Of a stretch of 64,000 bases of DNA, positions 62,001-64,000 are shown piece after piece. The notes under the pieces are model-generated. The model was not told the DNA's origin. It did not search any database and saw only the letters and a list, made by a program, of their open reading frames with translations. The position numbers and the translations under genes were made by a program. Location: positions 4,899,022 through 4,963,021 of the forward strand of contig NZ_JOJP01000001.1 in NCBI RefSeq assembly GCF_000710775.1, read 5' to 3'. The DNA is from Endozoicomonas elysicola. Lineage in GTDB: Bacteria; Pseudomonadota; Gammaproteobacteria; Pseudomonadales; Endozoicomonadaceae. Position 1 is the first letter of the stretch. Every line of letters begins with the position of its first letter.

Positions 62001-64000
62001 AACCACCTGAAACATCGAGATACAAAACTCTCACCTTCAGTGAAAGGGAAAGAAAAGTCGGAAAAATTAAAAAATGAAGACACAGCTTCATCACATGATG
62101 ATTCATTTGTAATGGTCAAGCCAGTAGTGTCTGATGAATACAGCCTCAAACATCGCTATTTATCATCACCCCTATTTTCTCCTGAAGAAACTAATAGCAG
62201 AAGGACACACCATTATCGGCCTCTAGCTGACTGCCTGAATGACAGGTCACAAGAAGAGAAGAGAATTCTTACAAAAGCAACACTTAATCGTGAGCAGCTA
62301 ATTAATCAGCTCAGTGCGGATATAGGCAGAAACTCTGTTGAAGCAAGGCTAACACTGAATGGAACAGATTATTATCATCTCTCTGAGTCCACACTGGGCA
62401 ATGGACTTACCGATTTATACGATGTCTTCTTACAGAGGGCAGGAGTAGCTAAAAAACCACAACGACAGCATTTACTCGACATTATGCTCGATTCTACCCA
62501 CCAGGGAGCTTACGCCGCTCATCAGGATTTATGTAATAACCTTGCTAACAAGCATGTTGATGACCTTCATAAGAAGTTTGAAATTGTCCCTGAATCCATC
62601 CTACTGACAAAACCCGCTGACTGGATGTTCGTTGAAGGAGATGAGCATTCACGCGCTTACGTTGTAAAACCTGACTGTAGTCATCGCTGTGTCTACTTCA
62701 GTCTTGCTCCTGACAGGGAAACACTAACGATACGGAAAGTTTATGAAGCGTCTCTGAGTCTGGTCAAACTATCCAATGAGAAAGAAGTTTCAGGCACTTC
62801 CAAGGGAGTCCGTATAGAGACTCAATATACCCTGGGGCTTCATGATGATTCGAAGAATAATGTAGATTTGGTTACAGCAACCGAAATCTCTGGCATGCTA
62901 GATCAAGGCTCGCCACAGGCTCCTGTTGTCTTACTTGACAACCGTCAACATGGATCCATCAGGGAAACAGAGTATTTAAAAAGCTCACTGTCCGATGAAG
63001 CGTCTTCCTCTTCTTCTGCGGGAACCCCACAGGCATATTCCGAAGAGAACACTCCAGATTATCTGGATCCAGTGAGTCCTCATTACATGCCACTGGAACG
63101 TGAAGGTTCTCAGGAAAGCGATGATACTTCTGTTGACTGGGCGGAAGAGCCATTTTATGAAGCTGTAACAACTACAGATACATTAGATCGGAAATCTTTG
63201 GAAGAAAGCCGTAACATTCTATCAAGTCTGCGAACTACTGACGATCATACCAGCTTGACTTCTTCGCCCTTTACTTCGATTGAGAGAGCTTATGAGATAG
63301 TCGCTTCACCAGAAGAAATCTCTAAATTCAAGGGTACATTTGAAGCTTTACAAAGCAAAGTTCATGAACTTGAACCAGTCATTCAACAGATGACACTTGT
63401 CAAAGCCAACTATGATCTTGCAGACTGGCATTTAGCTGGCTTTGCTCATGAATTAGAAGGTTTAGAGAAAAGCCCTGTTCCTGGCAGTACTCCGGATGGT
63501 GAAGCATTAGCCCGGCAAATTGGTGAGATGAAAAATGAAATTGCCAATTGGAGCCGGCATATTGAATGTGCAAAACAAAGTGACTTCCGACACATCAATA
63601 ACTATACACACCTAGTGAATCGTCTATTTGATATTGCAGACTCGGTTCTTGAGAAATTTCCGGATAAAAGAAACCAGAAAATCAATTTGCACAAAAAGCT
63701 TAAAGAAATTGAAACGGTTAAAAGCCAAGAAAAAGACAAGAGCAAAGATAAGGTTCAGTTAACCCCAAATGAGCTTCTTTATAAATTAAAGCAACGCTAT
63801 ATGCTGCATAGCACAGGTGCAGGCTATGTAAAAAATACTGTTGGGTACGTTTCATCTTTAGCCTACTTCATAAATGACATGATGATACAGCTAGATCTGG
63901 AGGCAGCCTATGAACAAGCAACGATTCAACGGCTTGCTGCAGACACAAAGCCCTTCATCATAGAGCAATATCTGAAAGATGATGAGGGTCAATGGCATCA
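56034..64000 (+). CDS. Giant effector-like protein, 3' end beyond window
   Basis: Open without a stop from the ATG at 56034 (GGGA about nine bases upstream) to the window edge, over 2,655 codons. Residues 1-40 are hydrophilic. Residues 41-90 form a strongly hydrophobic hairpin (VALIASLPFLLAGLLTLL, then PLGLVFGLVTAGYFTAS). About 100-850 is Ser/Thr/Pro/Asp-rich with a tandem repeat. Residues 1323-1491 carry a tyrosine-motif cluster (DGYEVPR, DGIYLKP, DDYEVPV, NEYEEIL). RPLPPPP at 1685-1691 fits a class I SH3 ligand. Two related helical domains lie at about 1526-1665 and 1867-2010, each ending in a KKLFN motif. The last 250 residues are helical or coiled coil. No catalytic domain was recognised. 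A host-directed scaffold or adhesin is plausible; secretion route unknown. Confidence 0.85.
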   Translation, partial: MNNQGPVQSIPVEQQLAKLEPLDSTRSAKEKGITSFSGREVKVALIASLPFLLAGLLTLLTSFFLPLGLVFGLVTAGYFTASTIASATIFGKTLVDRRAKERSADSVLPYINQSPLPKTSGSSPSPSYPDQTYRLPPANMEKQELPSFPLTNQKPHPTVASDQKPPLNQRSLPAQVDDLPDSQCSPANTNNSPQISGSAATTPRVSPQSDSLPESVRTYFPSLRGINQPAISHQSDIKSEKSIDTSDVKTDNSSEEAIADAILESLLLEIAISTLAETADSISDEVSISGDSAFDVSSTSSQSERSFSSDYNSPSTSDSSDQSESENNDDVPLDLSVNTLATTSISFQRDNRQTATSDSDSLRVRAINQLHDSGDQKERSNSNRSTDESASSTMADDHQPTNLSQKSTEQPIDAHNLAHYENDSLTLEEDADNTVPPVISSEPSLAEQSFLPDDNSLATTDSLWQPESDGDNDHASPDSSINTFAIPPGTLLHDQEEPATSDSGSLRVRAINQLHDSGDQREQSHSSHSTDESASSTMADDQQPTKLSQKSTEQPIDAHNLAHFNNDSLTLEEDADNTAPSLEIREPSPVLEKASTERQQSDISEDFGLPETFEEPLINDDLDEEKLSADEELSVSSSGLPSRVVQTASTTQTPLSIAPLDDTAPEASRKAENDALQTEKKRTVKREIKVSSQTELPLYKTPVSLRLGFKSRKAGDSELTRPFQNKIASGISKMPAAQKTPPKTITRKAIPLPDASLQKGAHKSSSARLNQQLMLQKQPEKTAISDIVEKEAKVAFQSTDTRTLSAPDQQTGERVPALASDSLTSLSEKPITESRTPTSLARASERQVTPIGHSNINPFAGGKAFKFNGQAKDIGCRLQLRLTPENIGQSSIEQPAFFLKIEEDLIPPATSEHSSSALAITTKTHRHLKVTILINWDNPSSSTAITINRQVTPEVFAALCAQLNKNEAFVLPVDKSQLSALQSEQLLALEGAHALEEPGKVTEMSTVENSTEPFFSSNQPILAPKIPTKPPVEELSSFSQPEQPEAVEYQPAFSGTLPAKTADETNLTVSKLYSDWKSFPVEERLSVSKQRVISTGKPATNKEPQLQLPITEEIIHGSFENLKEARNKSLPESTQAIASRQGNRDLYSTAEKSRVCAHTPLSAIFSGSERVKPMAVRQKPNELTPKVSTLPDFEKMKASASKVQTELDAKTIQIPFFALKDASGKSLKNDTSGPLDKTASYHASSRQVLPLTGEGTISTSALEEHASLSGETTNVKNSQTETLTVTTGAEVTSFSAEKPVITSEEIVSAAHQAQGKVLDNGIYLTTLPEERIVNPATTEESAPDKQHWEETVLDNGTYLTTLPGKEPSNRAEPIPSTDKDGYEVPRTQVQFPPEPEGRLPLMVEEDKYDDDGIYLKPRSKQDQPLPPIELRRTSNSIEDGYKAQLITGAGASHVHIPQTSPNENDDYEVPVQQGTSHVAVENNSSDDENEYEEILSSRIEALKQKADTLKQNRVLTGTETVSEQTHLKLIEILVEKGFTEKEAKRQTPLFCIFDDVIAINGIMQTEFFSEKSNAAFKGISQALIDSGQPVDKAFAIAHAIVRDAKKEYKAETDKNWKRKARNLLRSNNAKKKLFNDYLPEAARNQGIVITIKGSAFTVHTKDENLTPAVLRPSSPGQVKASIQERPLPPPPIAAASSTSQNELRVIHSELPLADSHKNTYTDDSDGTYESINSQPPASSASDTLDDGYLAPTPFKDTMLDHDTSYQGNTSVVQSPSFIPVNQPSTSTDNGLDALVPFPSVHEDFETKHFYHDPDLLASPSSDSEDLENIDHQVDDTLRSLNNSLERNASLVHPEVAEQQISMSEEGKQKLVRRLLEKGYEPKKTEQIILLALANGSSDATQRILRQKFAKEKYNHACKILEQRLLLSGTPEDQVYDTAQQWVLQAKLAYEAATSGAKGKLNYPTDKSRKKLFNEKLCDIAHENGLALTANHLKHRDTKLSPSVKGKEKSEKLKNEDTASSHDDSFVMVKPVVSDEYSLKHRYLSSPLFSPEETNSRRTHHYRPLADCLNDRSQEEKRILTKATLNREQLINQLSADIGRNSVEARLTLNGTDYYHLSESTLGNGLTDLYDVFLQRAGVAKKPQRQHLLDIMLDSTHQGAYAAHQDLCNNLANKHVDDLHKKFEIVPESILLTKPADWMFVEGDEHSRAYVVKPDCSHRCVYFSLAPDRETLTIRKVYEASLSLVKLSNEKEVSGTSKGVRIETQYTLGLHDDSKNNVDLVTATEISGMLDQGSPQAPVVLLDNRQHGSIRETEYLKSSLSDEASSSSSAGTPQAYSEENTPDYLDPVSPHYMPLEREGSQESDDTSVDWAEEPFYEAVTTTDTLDRKSLEESRNILSSLRTTDDHTSLTSSPFTSIERAYEIVASPEEISKFKGTFEALQSKVHELEPVIQQMTLVKANYDLADWHLAGFAHELEGLEKSPVPGSTPDGEALARQIGEMKNEIANWSRHIECAKQSDFRHINNYTHLVNRLFDIADSVLEKFPDKRNQKINLHKKLKEIETVKSQEKDKSKDKVQLTPNELLYKLKQRYMLHSTGAGYVKNTVGYVSSLAYFINDMMIQLDLEAAYEQATIQRLAADTKPFIIEQYLKDDEGQWH
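57096..57773 (+). repeat. Tandem in-frame repeats in giant gene
   Basis: Two 246-bp copies, 57096-57341 and 57528-57773, offset by 432 bp (144 codons). They encode nearly the same 82 residues, including SLRVRAINQLHDSGDQ and STEQPIDAHNLAH. The sequence before each copy is also related, so the real unit is probably the full 144 codons. Confidence 0.85.

Noticed and set aside
56329-63171. Many short frames on both strands between 56 and 63 kb
   Set aside because: All lie inside the single open frame from 56034 and have no ribosome sites or recognisable products. They are shadows of the repetitive giant gene.

Overview
The window reads as a chromosome segment of a host-associated marine gammaproteobacterium. 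The housekeeping genes (pyrBI, folE, cysDN, kbl-tdh, mlaA, fadL, yaaA, gdhA) are of gammaproteobacterial type. They are mixed with glycosaminoglycan catabolism and with several large repetitive, low-complexity or effector-like proteins of the kind known from Endozoicomonas-type symbionts. The genus is an inference, because no rRNA gene is present. I saw no tRNA, CRISPR array or intact insertion sequence.

Left part (1-11.6 kb): a glycosaminoglycan (hyaluronan/chondroitin) utilisation locus. It holds a sodium:solute symporter and a large PL8 chondroitinase-type lyase on the minus strand. On the plus strand are nagB, a GH88 unsaturated glucuronyl hydrolase and a second PL8 lyase lipoprotein, which is split by a frameshift in an A6 run. 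The spacer in front of nagB carries one perfect and two near-perfect FNR-type boxes. At 11.7-19.0 kb a degraded P-loop NTPase fragment is followed by a complete type I Wadjet (JetABCD) plasmid-defence operon.

Middle part (19.6-50.5 kb): a lipase-like exported protein, a YejA-like binding protein, acetolactate decarboxylase with a BASS transporter, and a pyrL-pyrB-pyrI operon with an E. coli-style attenuator whose leader peptide reads through the terminator. Next come a 1110-residue acidic protein with 225-residue tandem repeats, an RhlB-type helicase, a PIN-PhoH ATPase, NADP-type glutamate dehydrogenase, an avidin-family protein, yaaA, mlaA with a periplasmic hydrolase, fadL, the aapJQMP amino-acid ABC transporter, folE, a TraB-like protein and the kbl-tdh threonine degradation pair.

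Right part (51-64 kb): an effector-like protein with a Cys-His-Asp papain-fold pattern, a degenerate CPBP membrane protease, cysDN, and then one uninterrupted giant reading frame from 56034 to the window edge (more than 2,655 codons). It begins with a membrane hairpin, continues in Ser/Thr/Pro-rich repeats, and carries a cluster of acidic tyrosine motifs (several YxxP, one YEEI) plus a class I SH3-ligand motif. This looks like a candidate host-signalling scaffold and is the most unusual item in the window.
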